Assembly: GCA_016295375.1 (NCBI GenBank)
Contig: JAEDLI010000055.1
Span: 1 to 15,242, forward strand
Direction of reading: 5' to 3'
DNA: 15,242 bases
Source: Fibrobacter sp.
GTDB lineage: Bacteria; Fibrobacterota; Fibrobacteria; Fibrobacterales; Fibrobacteraceae
In this document: one piece after another, positions 6,451 to 11,605 of the stretch
Layout: each line of letters starts with the position of its first letter
Position numbering within the stretch: the first letter of the stretch is position 1
Translations under genes and position numbers: made by a program
Notes under the pieces: generated by a model
Databases searched by the model: none
What the model was told of the DNA's origin: nothing
The model's input: only the letters and a program-made list of their open reading frames with translations

Positions 6451-7743
6451 ATGATTGCAGTACAGGTAAAACTCTGGGGAACGACCATCGGAGCGATTTC
6501 CATGCTGGAAGGCGACTCCGTCGCCCGTTTCGAATACGCCGAGCCCTTTATCGGAGCGGGAATCGAACCCTCGCCCCTCGTGATGCCCGTATCCAGGCGG
6601 ATCTACAGTTTTCCGCAGCTGTCAAGGACATTTCACGGATTGCCCGGACTCTTTGCCGACAGCCTCCCCGACAAGTTCGGCAACAAGGTCATAGACTCCT
6701 GGCTGCTGCGGCAGGGGCGCACTCCCGAAAGTTTTACCGCCCTTGAACGCCTGTGCTATACAGGGAATCGTGGCATGGGAGCGCTGGAATTTTCGCCCCT
6801 GCAGGGGCCCGATTCCCGCGCGGACGATTCCATTGACGTAGAAAGCCTGCGAGCTTTCGCCGCCGAAATTCTGAACCGGCGCAAGCACTTTTCCACAAAA
6901 AGGCTCAACAAAAAGAACAACCGGTCTTTCGAGGAAATTCTCAAGGTCGGAACTTCTGCGGGGGGCGCGCGGGCAAAAATCCTGGTGGCCTACAACGAAA
7001 CCACCGGCGAAATGCGCTCCGGGCAGGTGGAGGCCGAACCGGATTTTGGATACTGGCTGTTGAAACTCGATGACGTGGAGCATAACGGCGACAAGGAAAA
7101 CGCAGACCTGTTCGGGTACGGCGCCATAGAGTACACCTACTCGCAAATGGTAAAACTTGCGGACATCCACATGACAGAATGCAGGCTCTACGAAAGTGCC
7201 GGACACCGGCACTTTATGACACGTCGGTTCGACAGGCTCGCTGGCGGCAAAAAACTGCATTACCAGTCCCTTTGCGGCCTTGCCCACTACGACTTCAACA
7301 TGCCGGGGGCCTACAGCTACGAGCAGGCACTAGACGTTATCAAGCGGCTAGGCCTGGGCTACGACGCCCTAGAAGAAATGTACCGCCGGGCGGCCTTCAA
7401 CATCTGCGCCCGCAACCAAGACGATCACGCCAAGAACATCGGGTTCTTGATGGACAAGCAGGGAACATGGGCCCTTGCCCCCGCATTCGACATGACCTAT
7501 GCCTACAACCCGCAAGGGGCATGGACCGGGTCACACCAGATGACCTTCAACGGCAAGCGTGGCGGCTTTACACAGGACGATTTCAAGGCCGTGGCAAAAT
7601 TCGCAGGGCTCAGGCAGGGCCGCTACAAAAAGATTCTACACGAAGTCGAAGATGCCGTTCGCCAGTGGCCAAGACTTGCCCGTCAAAACGAAGTCCCTGC
7701 AGGAATCATCAGGGCCATCGCCAGCGTGCATGAAATGCCGTAG
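6451..7743 (+). CDS. HipA-like serine/threonine kinase toxin
   Basis: The protein has 430 residues, full HipA length. Residues 1-115 are the N-terminal HipA subdomain (VQVKLWGTTIGAI ... GNRGMGALEF). The Gly-rich loop V166-G-T-S-A-G-G-A-R-A-K176 places S169 at the position of the regulatory autophosphorylation serine (S150) of E. coli HipA. K205 in WLLKLD is the expected ATP-binding lysine. The catalytic motif is N322-Q-D324-D-H326-A-K-N329, and D347 in AFDMTY is the second metal ligand. All key residues are intact, so an active kinase is predicted. E. coli HipA phosphorylates glutamyl-tRNA synthetase and causes dormancy; the target here is not predictable. It is co-transcribed with the antitoxin 9 bp upstream and followed by a short hairpin with a T run. 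Confidence 0.92.
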   Translation: MIAVQVKLWGTTIGAISMLEGDSVARFEYAEPFIGAGIEPSPLVMPVSRRIYSFPQLSRTFHGLPGLFADSLPDKFGNKVIDSWLLRQGRTPESFTALERLCYTGNRGMGALEFSPLQGPDSRADDSIDVESLRAFAAEILNRRKHFSTKRLNKKNNRSFEEILKVGTSAGGARAKILVAYNETTGEMRSGQVEAEPDFGYWLLKLDDVEHNGDKENADLFGYGAIEYTYSQMVKLADIHMTECRLYESAGHRHFMTRRFDRLAGGKKLHYQSLCGLAHYDFNMPGAYSYEQALDVIKRLGLGYDALEEMYRRAAFNICARNQDDHAKNIGFLMDKQGTWALAPAFDMTYAYNPQGAWTGSHQMTFNGKRGGFTQDDFKAVAKFAGLRQGRYKKILHEVEDAVRQWPRLARQNEVPAGIIRAIASVHEMP

Positions 7744-7754
7744 GCAGAAGGTTT

Positions 7755-7770
7755 ACCGCTACGGTTTTTT
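7755..7770 (+). terminator. Weak intrinsic terminator after the HipA-like gene
   Basis: ACCG (7755-7758), loop CTA, CGGT (7762-7765) followed by a six-T run (7765-7770). The stem is only 4 bp, but it lies 12 bp after the stop codon and just before the convergent gene. Confidence 0.5.
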
Positions 7771-7799
7771 ACCATTTACAAACGTCACGTGTATTGGCT

Positions 7800-8183
7800 T
7801 CATTTAGCATCCCTTAACCGCTTTTTTATTTCAAGAGCTTTTTTCTTTGTTTGACAGTATGTTGACGACAATCCCGAGGAGAGGTCCTTTGTTGCGCACT
7901 CATAATACGTTGAGCAGATCCCTTTACCTAAATGCAAGCAAAGAGTCTCCGCATCATGATCATAAAGTATTAAATACATACCACCATCTTTTGTATAAAT
8001 TGCCCAAGTATTGGTAGATTGAACAAAAAAACATTCAGCAGGAGAATCGTCACCATACATATCCAAAACATGTTGCTTTAAGTGACAATCAACTTCCATG
8101 GCAAAAACATTGGCTACTAACAAAAACAAAAAGAATAATGTTTTGCGATAAGTTTCAGCTACCACTATTACCAGCCTTTTCAT
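7800..8183 (-). CDS. Small exported Cys-rich protein of unknown function
   Basis: The protein has 127 residues. The start at 8183 is backed by AGGAG six bases upstream. Residues 1-28 look like a signal peptide with a long n-region (basic MKRL and TYRK, then TLFFLFLLVANVFA), cleavage expected after VFA. The mature part of about 100 residues has six cysteines (33, 51, 82, 90, 96, 110), an even number that suggests disulphides after export, and a charged helical C-terminus (QTKKKALEIKKRLRDAK). I recognise no family. It lies 26 bp after the lipoprotein gene on the same strand, so the two probably form one operon. Base composition is clearly more AT-rich than that of the hip genes or the reductase genes. 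It converges on the HipA-like gene. Confidence 0.7.
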   Translation of the reverse strand: MKRLVIVVAETYRKTLFFLFLLVANVFAMEVDCHLKQHVLDMYGDDSPAECFFVQSTNTWAIYTKDGGMYLILYDHDAETLCLHLGKGICSTYYECATKDLSSGLSSTYCQTKKKALEIKKRLRDAK

Positions 8184-8209
8184 ATTCTTCTCCTGCTTCT
8201 TATTTCTTT

Positions 8210-9001
8210 TTATTTGTCACTTAGTTTATATACGCACATATATTTATCTCGGGCTTCCCCTTTGATAATTTCCCTCGTTGAATTGATAGCAATAAAAAAT
8301 GAGGATTCATTTGCATTTGCTGCTCTGAAATAAGCTACATTCACCGTGTTAGTACCCAAAATAGAACCAAGCTTATCCCCCAATATAAACACATCCTCTG
8401 TTGTAAGAAGTCTCCATCCATCAAATCTCTGATTCATTTTTTCATAAGAATTCCAACACGAAAGTGACGCCCAATCAGGTTCATTGATTGCGCCACATCT
8501 GCTAGCACAATATTTATCGCTAGCATAGGACGATCCTCGAAATTCCTGGTAACCGACAGTATCATAAAAGAAACCGCCATATACTTTTCCTTTCCATGTT
8601 CTAGAGACAATGGTATTTCCAGACTCGGAAACCGTAGTATCGTATAAAGTAATTGATGTATCGCGAGGAACTTCATTCGAATCACTGCTGTATTGAGAAT
8701 ATAGAGAATCAACTATGCGTATTAGTGATGTATCTCTTATAACATTGTAAATGGTATCCACCTTTGATACAATTGCAATGGAATCACTCTTTGCTATTGC
8801 ATAGATAGTATCCCTAGTTGAAAGGTAAATCGCATCACCAATCTCTTTCGTAACAGAATCAAATACTCCCTGTACAACGGAATCCTTAAAGACGGCGAAC
8901 ATGTTCTGCACATCCTCATCCGTATAACCTTTAACCGTCGTTTCATCACCACAACCTGCTAAGAGCATTGCTGTAGCAAGAAATGTTATCATCTTTCTCA
9001 T
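8210..9001 (-). CDS. Lipoprotein, possibly with a diverged Fibrobacter paralogous domain
   Basis: The protein has 263 residues from the ATG at 9001 (MRKMITFLATAMLLAGCGDE). An ATG 12 codons upstream (9037) would bury the signal peptide and is rejected; AAGGA lies upstream of the chosen start. L14-A-G-C17 is a clear lipobox, so the mature protein is lipid-anchored. Residues about 25-145 are a low-complexity, Asp/Ser/Thr-rich stretch with repeated D-[ST]-[IL] units, probably a spacer or coiled region. The C-terminal 120 residues (KYCASRC ... FDGWRLLTTEDVFILG ... YMCVYKLS) loosely resemble the Fibrobacter succinogenes major paralogous domain, in which GWRLPT and a terminal RCV-type motif are typical. 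That resemblance is by eye only. AT-rich composition, like its downstream neighbour. Confidence 0.72.
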   Translation of the reverse strand: MRKMITFLATAMLLAGCGDETTVKGYTDEDVQNMFAVFKDSVVQGVFDSVTKEIGDAIYLSTRDTIYAIAKSDSIAIVSKVDTIYNVIRDTSLIRIVDSLYSQYSSDSNEVPRDTSITLYDTTVSESGNTIVSRTWKGKVYGGFFYDTVGYQEFRGSSYASDKYCASRCGAINEPDWASLSCWNSYEKMNQRFDGWRLLTTEDVFILGDKLGSILGTNTVNVAYFRAANANESSFFIAINSTREIIKGEARDKYMCVYKLSDK

Positions 9002-9068
9002 ATTCCATTCCTTTCCGCAAAAGCGGTTTGTTTGCAAGCAGCAAATTGTTCAACCACCAGCAATCCAA

Positions 9069-9093
9069 GGTCCCTTCGGCAAGCTCAGTGACC
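9069..9093. repeat. REP-like palindrome (GGTC...GACC type)
   Basis: GGTCCCTTCGGCAAGC followed by TCAGTGACC is an imperfect palindrome. Its reverse complement begins GGTCACTGAGCTTGCCGAAG, the form of an intergenic repeat seen in many unrelated bacterial genomes. It lies 68 bp upstream of the lipoprotein start. Confidence 0.6.
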
Positions 9094-9144
9094 TTTAACA
9101 GCGTGACAGCGCCATTTTTGCGATTCGCACAATTTTTTTGGGAA

Positions 9145-9287
9145 TAAAAAAGGTGCGAAGTCGCAAGGCTTATGTATTGAAGGCTCTGGTAAACCTGTTA
9201 GCAATAAGCAACAGACGACCCGCACCATAGGGTGCGAGTATCGCCCTGTTCCCTGCTAACTTCAAGTTTACCAGACTTTTCAATACA
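9145..9287 (-). ncRNA. Candidate structured RNA with a long nested stem
   Basis: Positions 9174-9286 fold into one nearly continuous stem. GTATTGAA (9174-9181) pairs with TTCAATAC (9279-9286). After a 3x3 internal loop, TCTGGTAAAC (9185-9194) pairs with GTTTACCAGA (9266-9275). Then come GTTAGC/GCTAAC (9197-9202/9255-9260), AACAG/CTGTT (9210-9214/9246-9250), CGA/TCG, and the apical hairpin CGCACC-ATAG-GGTGCG (9221-9236). On the minus strand it is followed by a small GC hairpin and a TTTTTT run (9146-9151), which would act as a terminator, so minus is the preferred orientation. No known RNA family was recognised. The alternative is a small non-autonomous transposable element with 21-bp inverted ends, but pairing continues inside the arms and no target duplication is evident. 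Confidence 0.5.
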
Positions 9288-9522
9288 GGAACAAGATTCT
9301 ACTCTAATTCATTATGTCTCCATAAATATAGCACTGATTTTTCGCGCCATTCTGGATTCATTTATGAATTCGGGCCATCTGCTGCCATTTTTAACCGCCT
9401 TTGGGGCGATTTCTATTTATCAGTAAATCTTGGAATACCTTAAAAACCGCACAAATGCGTAAAAATAGGTTTACGTTCCCCACCCGCTTTTGCGTTAGGG
9501 ATCGTCGCACGAAGTGGCGAGA

Positions 9523-9588
9523 CTTGCGATTTGACACAATCGTTATTCTAGATGGCGGGTCAAGCCCGCCATGACGACAAATCGCAAG
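9523..9588. repeat. Nested palindrome containing a REP-like core
   Basis: Outer arms CTTGCGATTTG (9523-9533) and CAAATCGCAAG (9578-9588) match perfectly over 11 bp. Inside, TCGT/ACGA (9540-9543/9574-9577) and the core ATGGCGGG-TCAAG-CCCGCCAT (9552-9572) complete a nested stem. The core is of the kind that gives spurious 'RHGGLDPPSR' translations in many genomes. TCGCAAGGCTT next to the outer arm also occurs at about 9161-9171, beside the structured RNA candidate. Confidence 0.65.
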
Positions 9589-9619
9589 GCTTGACGAGCC
9601 GAAGGCGAGCAGAGCCCGA

Positions 9620-9653
9620 CCCCGGCCCATCAACACTGGCGAAAGGGCCGGGG
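9620..9653. repeat. Strong GC hairpin ahead of the rhomboid gene
   Basis: CCCCGGCCC (9620-9628) and GGGCCGGGG (9645-9653) pair perfectly over 9 bp with a 16-nt loop. No T run follows on either strand, so it is not a standard terminator. It lies about 20 bp upstream of the candidate -10 box of the next gene. Confidence 0.6.
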
Positions 9654-9674
9654 GAACGCCCAATAAAATTTTTG

Positions 9675-9701
9675 TATATTCCCAATATTCACCTGAGGAG
9701 G
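9675..9701 (+). promoter_or_regulatory. Candidate -10 box and strong ribosome binding site of the rhomboid gene
   Basis: TATATT (9675-9680) within TTTTTGTATATT is a plausible -10; no convincing -35 is present. GAGGAGG (9695-9701) lies 5 nt before the ATG at 9707 and fixes the start. The same TTTGTATATT string appears on the minus strand just before the gene ending at 14163. Confidence 0.6.
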
Positions 9702-9706
9702 ATTGC

Positions 9707-10690
9707 ATGCCACGCCTGATGTCGCCGCTTAGGCCCCGCTATATGCGCAAGCCTCCCGAGGAGGCGTCTGCAGAACCGGCCGCCCAGGCGCCGGATACCC
9801 GCCAGCAGGAACAGCCCGCCGAGCCCGAATACCCCGAAACGGTGCAGGTGTCCGAAGGGACTTTCCGGCAGGTGCGGGACGACAGTCTAGTGCTACTTTC
9901 CCAGGGAATCGAGCACAGGCTTGTGCGTTCTGAAGAAGGGCCGTTCCAGATTTTCGTTGTGCCTGAGATGGAGGCTGCGGCAAGGCTGCAACTGGAACTA
10001 TACCACAGGGAAAATCCCCCGAAGGAGGAGAATCCGCCCATACCGCTGAGTTTCAGCCTGCAGCCCCTGTGGGTGCTGCTTGCGCCCATTCTCGTAACAC
10101 TGCTGCAATTCACGGACAAAATAAACCTCCACAGCGAAGGGGTCTCCGACGCGGCCAAGGTCCTGAAGGGGGAATGGTGGCGGAGCCTTACCGCTCAGAC
10201 CTTGCACGGCGACGCCAGGCATTTGGCGTCGAACCTGCTTTGCGGATACATCGTGATGAACATGATTACCTTCCGTATCCCGCTCCTCAGGCTTGCGCCC
10301 TTTATCGCCGTGGCCGCCGCCGTGGCAAACCTCTGTGTGTCGGCCACGGTGCAGACGGACTTTCGCTCCCTGGGGTTTTCCACCTTCGTGTTCGCCGCCA
10401 TCGGATGCCTTTCGGTCATCGAGTTCCGGCTGATGCCCAAGGAGAGCCACGGGATGCTCCGCAGGTTCGCGCCCCTGTGCGGGGCGGCATCGCTAGCGGT
10501 GTTTCTCGGGCTTGGCGAAAACGCCGACATTTTGGGACACGCCTACGGGTTCGTGGCGGGGCTGTTCTGCGGATTCATTCCGAAAAAAAAGAGCCTGCGC
10601 TGGGGGACTCCCCTTTCGAGCGCAGACGGTATTGGTCTATTGATGTATTATGGCCTGTACCTGTTGGCCTGGAAACTGGCGCTGGGCTAA
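9707..10690 (+). CDS. Rhomboid-family intramembrane serine protease
   Basis: The protein has 327 residues with a GAGGAGG-supported start. Residues 1-45 are Pro/Glu/Ala-rich and probably disordered. Residues about 46-104 form a small cytoplasmic domain ending in VVPEMEAAARLQLELYHREN, similar to the short alpha/beta domain preceding many bacterial rhomboids. The membrane core spans about 118-325: GEWWRSLTAQTLHGDARHL (155-173) gives loop 1 with H172 and the oxyanion residue N176; the catalytic serine is S225 in L-G-F-S-T-F-V-F-A; the catalytic histidine is H278 in LGHAYGFVAG. The Ser-His dyad is complete, so an active protease cleaving helices in the membrane is predicted; its substrate is unknown. 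A last helix (about 307-325) follows the six-helix core. It converges with nrdG. Confidence 0.93.
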   Translation: MPRLMSPLRPRYMRKPPEEASAEPAAQAPDTRQQEQPAEPEYPETVQVSEGTFRQVRDDSLVLLSQGIEHRLVRSEEGPFQIFVVPEMEAAARLQLELYHRENPPKEENPPIPLSFSLQPLWVLLAPILVTLLQFTDKINLHSEGVSDAAKVLKGEWWRSLTAQTLHGDARHLASNLLCGYIVMNMITFRIPLLRLAPFIAVAAAVANLCVSATVQTDFRSLGFSTFVFAAIGCLSVIEFRLMPKESHGMLRRFAPLCGAASLAVFLGLGENADILGHAYGFVAGLFCGFIPKKKSLRWGTPLSSADGIGLLMYYGLYLLAWKLALG

Positions 10691-10760
10691 CTGACAGCAG
10701 ATCTCCGCCTGCGCGGGGATGACAAGTTGAGCGGCCAGGGTGACAGTTGCGCTGGGCTAA
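10679..10760. repeat. REP-like unit flanked by 12-bp direct repeats
   Basis: GCGCTGGGCTAA occurs exactly at 10679-10690 and 10749-10760. The first copy contains the rhomboid stop and the second the nrdG stop (opposite strand). The 58 bp between contain GATCTCCGCCTGCGCGGGGA, the core of a dispersed intergenic repeat that gives 'CHPRAGGD'-type spurious translations. The arrangement looks like insertion of a short repeat with duplication of its target. Confidence 0.6.
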
Positions 10761-11326
10761 ACGGCGCACATGACAGCTAGCGGTTCCCGCTCCGCCATTT
10801 CGTCCAGCTGGATCTGGTGCAGCACCACACGCCCCTGGGCAAGGCTTTCGGGCACGTCGATGATGCGCTGGTTGCTTGAGCCGCGGAACTTGAGTTCCAG
10901 GGAACGCTTCGCCATCACGAAGGGGCCGTCAATCAGGATGTCGGCAAAGGTGAGCAGTTCGAAAAAGTCCGGACGCTCGTCCTTCAGCTCCATGAGGCGT
11001 TCGTAGGTATAACCCGTATAGATAATCAGGTTCATACCCCGTTCCTTGATTTCGCGGGCCAGCGGGATCAGGGCCGCCGATTGCTCCATGGGGTCGCCAC
11101 CGCTGAAAGTGACACCGTCCAGCAGGGGGTTCTCGTCGATCATCGCAAGAATCTCTTCGATGTCGATAAAGTGCCCGCCTGCAAAGTCGTGGGTCTGCGG
11201 GTTCTGGCAACCGGGGCAATGGTGATGGCAGCCCTGGGTGAAAACCGTCATGCGGATACCGGGCCCGTCCACAAAGGATTCCGGCTCGATTCCCGCGATG
11301 CGGAGTCTCGGAGTTTGCTGTCCCGT
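10757..11326 (-). CDS. nrdG: NrdG, anaerobic ribonucleotide reductase activating enzyme
   Basis: This radical SAM protein makes the glycyl radical on class III reductase. It carries C-x3-C-x2-C in FTQGCHHHCPGCQNP, then VTFSGGDPMEQ (the GGE-like SAM motif) and LIDGPFV, all normal for NrdG. Conserved sequence LRIAGIEPESFVDGPGIR runs upstream of the first usual start codon (GTG at 11272), so translation must begin earlier. No ATG, GTG or TTG lies between an in-frame TAA at 11342-11344 and that GTG. I place the start at ACG (11326), 1 base after the stop of the preceding frame and behind GGGGTG, giving 189 residues and tight coupling. A conservative call would be GTG 11272 (171 residues, lacking conserved sequence). 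An ATG-to-ACG change or a sequence error is the likely history. Confidence 0.85.
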   Translation of the reverse strand, partial: TGQQTPRLRIAGIEPESFVDGPGIRMTVFTQGCHHHCPGCQNPQTHDFAGGHFIDIEEILAMIDENPLLDGVTFSGGDPMEQSAALIPLAREIKERGMNLIIYTGYTYERLMELKDERPDFFELLTFADILIDGPFVMAKRSLELKFRGSSNQRIIDVPESLAQGRVVLHQIQLDEMAEREPLAVMCAV

Positions 11327-11327
11327 A

Positions 11328-11475
11328 TTACACCCCGTGCTTTACGCGGTCGTTCACTTCGGCGCGCTTCGCGTTGTTGAAACGGTCGATGGTACCTACC
11401 AGGTAACCGGTGATGCGGCGGATGCGTTCGAAACCCACACCCTCGCCATACTTGCTCAGTTCTTTTTCAGACATG
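11328..11475 (-). CDS. Separate glycyl-radical domain of class III ribonucleotide reductase (reading frame disturbed)
   Basis: The frame ending in TAA at 11328-11330 encodes GFERIRRITGYLVGTIDRFN followed by NAKRAEVNDRVKHGV. This matches the C-terminus of E. coli NrdD, where RRVCGYLG carries the radical glycine and N-x-GK-x-EEV-x-RV follows; the radical residue here would be the Gly of RRITGYL. The large NrdD subunit upstream lacks this segment, so the enzyme would be two-piece. A strong AGGAGG (minus strand, 11481-11487) sits 5 nt before ATG 11475 (MSEKE), but that ATG is one base out of frame: removing one A from GAAACTG (about 11460) joins MSEKE to LSKYGEG and the domain. Alternatives are initiation at CTG 11471 (47 residues) or GTG 11438 (36 residues), a +1 frameshift, or an assembly error. 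Cytoplasmic. Confidence 0.72.
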
Positions 11476-11480
11476 TTGTC

Positions 11481-11487
11481 CTCCTTA
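11481..11487 (-). promoter_or_regulatory. Strong ribosome binding site of the glycyl-radical domain gene
   Basis: AAGGAGG on the minus strand, 5 nt before ATG 11475 and 9 nt before the in-frame CTG 11471. It shows that the short domain is translated as its own gene rather than being a stray end of nrdD. Confidence 0.75.
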
Positions 11488-11493
11488 TGTTCG

Positions 11494-11598
11494 CGGCTTC
11501 GCCGCAGTTAATAGTTACTTCGCCCTACGGGCTAGTTACTAGTTATTAGTGTTTTTCTAAAAATTTAATAGCAACCCTAGTAACTAGTAACTCGGAAC
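11494..11598. repeat. Hairpins and inverted heptamer arrays between the two nrdD pieces
   Basis: GCGGC-TTC-GCCGC (11494-11506) is followed by AGTTAAT and AGTTACT (11507-11520), an inserted CGCCC-TAC-GGGC hairpin (11521-11533), AGTTACT and AGTTATT (11534-11547), an AT-rich spacer, then TAGTAAC, TAGTAAC and TCGGAAC in the opposite sense (11578-11598). This is the same type of structure as at 4067-4158. The GCCC-TA-GGGC hairpin also occurs at about 5699-5709. The array ends 7 bp from the stop codon of the large nrdD frame. Confidence 0.7.
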
Positions 11599-11605
11599 TT
11601 AGAAT

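Larger units (their letters stand above)
9288..9706. other. Intergenic region without recognisable genes
   Basis: No supported gene occurs between the structured element and the rhomboid gene. Short frames here (for example plus 9232-9426 and minus 9391-9708) lack ribosome binding sites and translate repeat sequence. Position 9288-9480 is AT-rich with no recognisable signal. Position 9481-9660 carries the nested palindrome and the GC-rich hairpin listed separately, and the last 40 bp hold the rhomboid promoter and ribosome binding site. Confidence 0.65.

Noticed and set aside
8999..9037. Earlier ATG at 9037 for the lipoprotein
   Set aside because: It would put 12 polar residues before a textbook lipoprotein signal peptide; the ATG at 9001 gives a normal signal with LAGC at residues 14-17.
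9174..9286. Integron attC site
   Set aside because: attC ends need RYYYAAC at the left and GTTRRRY at the right. Here the GTTAGC/GCTAAC arms are in the opposite order and lie inside longer arms, and no integron integrase or cassette is present.
9174..9286. 4.5S signal recognition particle RNA
   Set aside because: Length and the string GTTTACCAG are reminiscent, but the conserved apical GGAAGGAAGCAGCC-type loop is absent.
9391..9708. A 105-codon minus-strand frame
   Set aside because: It reads through the nested palindrome and GC hairpin (giving the spurious RHGGLDPPSR motif), has no ribosome binding site and overlaps the rhomboid promoter.
11248..11475. A 75-codon frame starting at the AGGAGG-served ATG
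   Set aside because: Beyond the first five codons it is Arg/Pro-rich nonsense that overlaps the radical domain and nrdG in other frames; homology supports the +1 frame instead.
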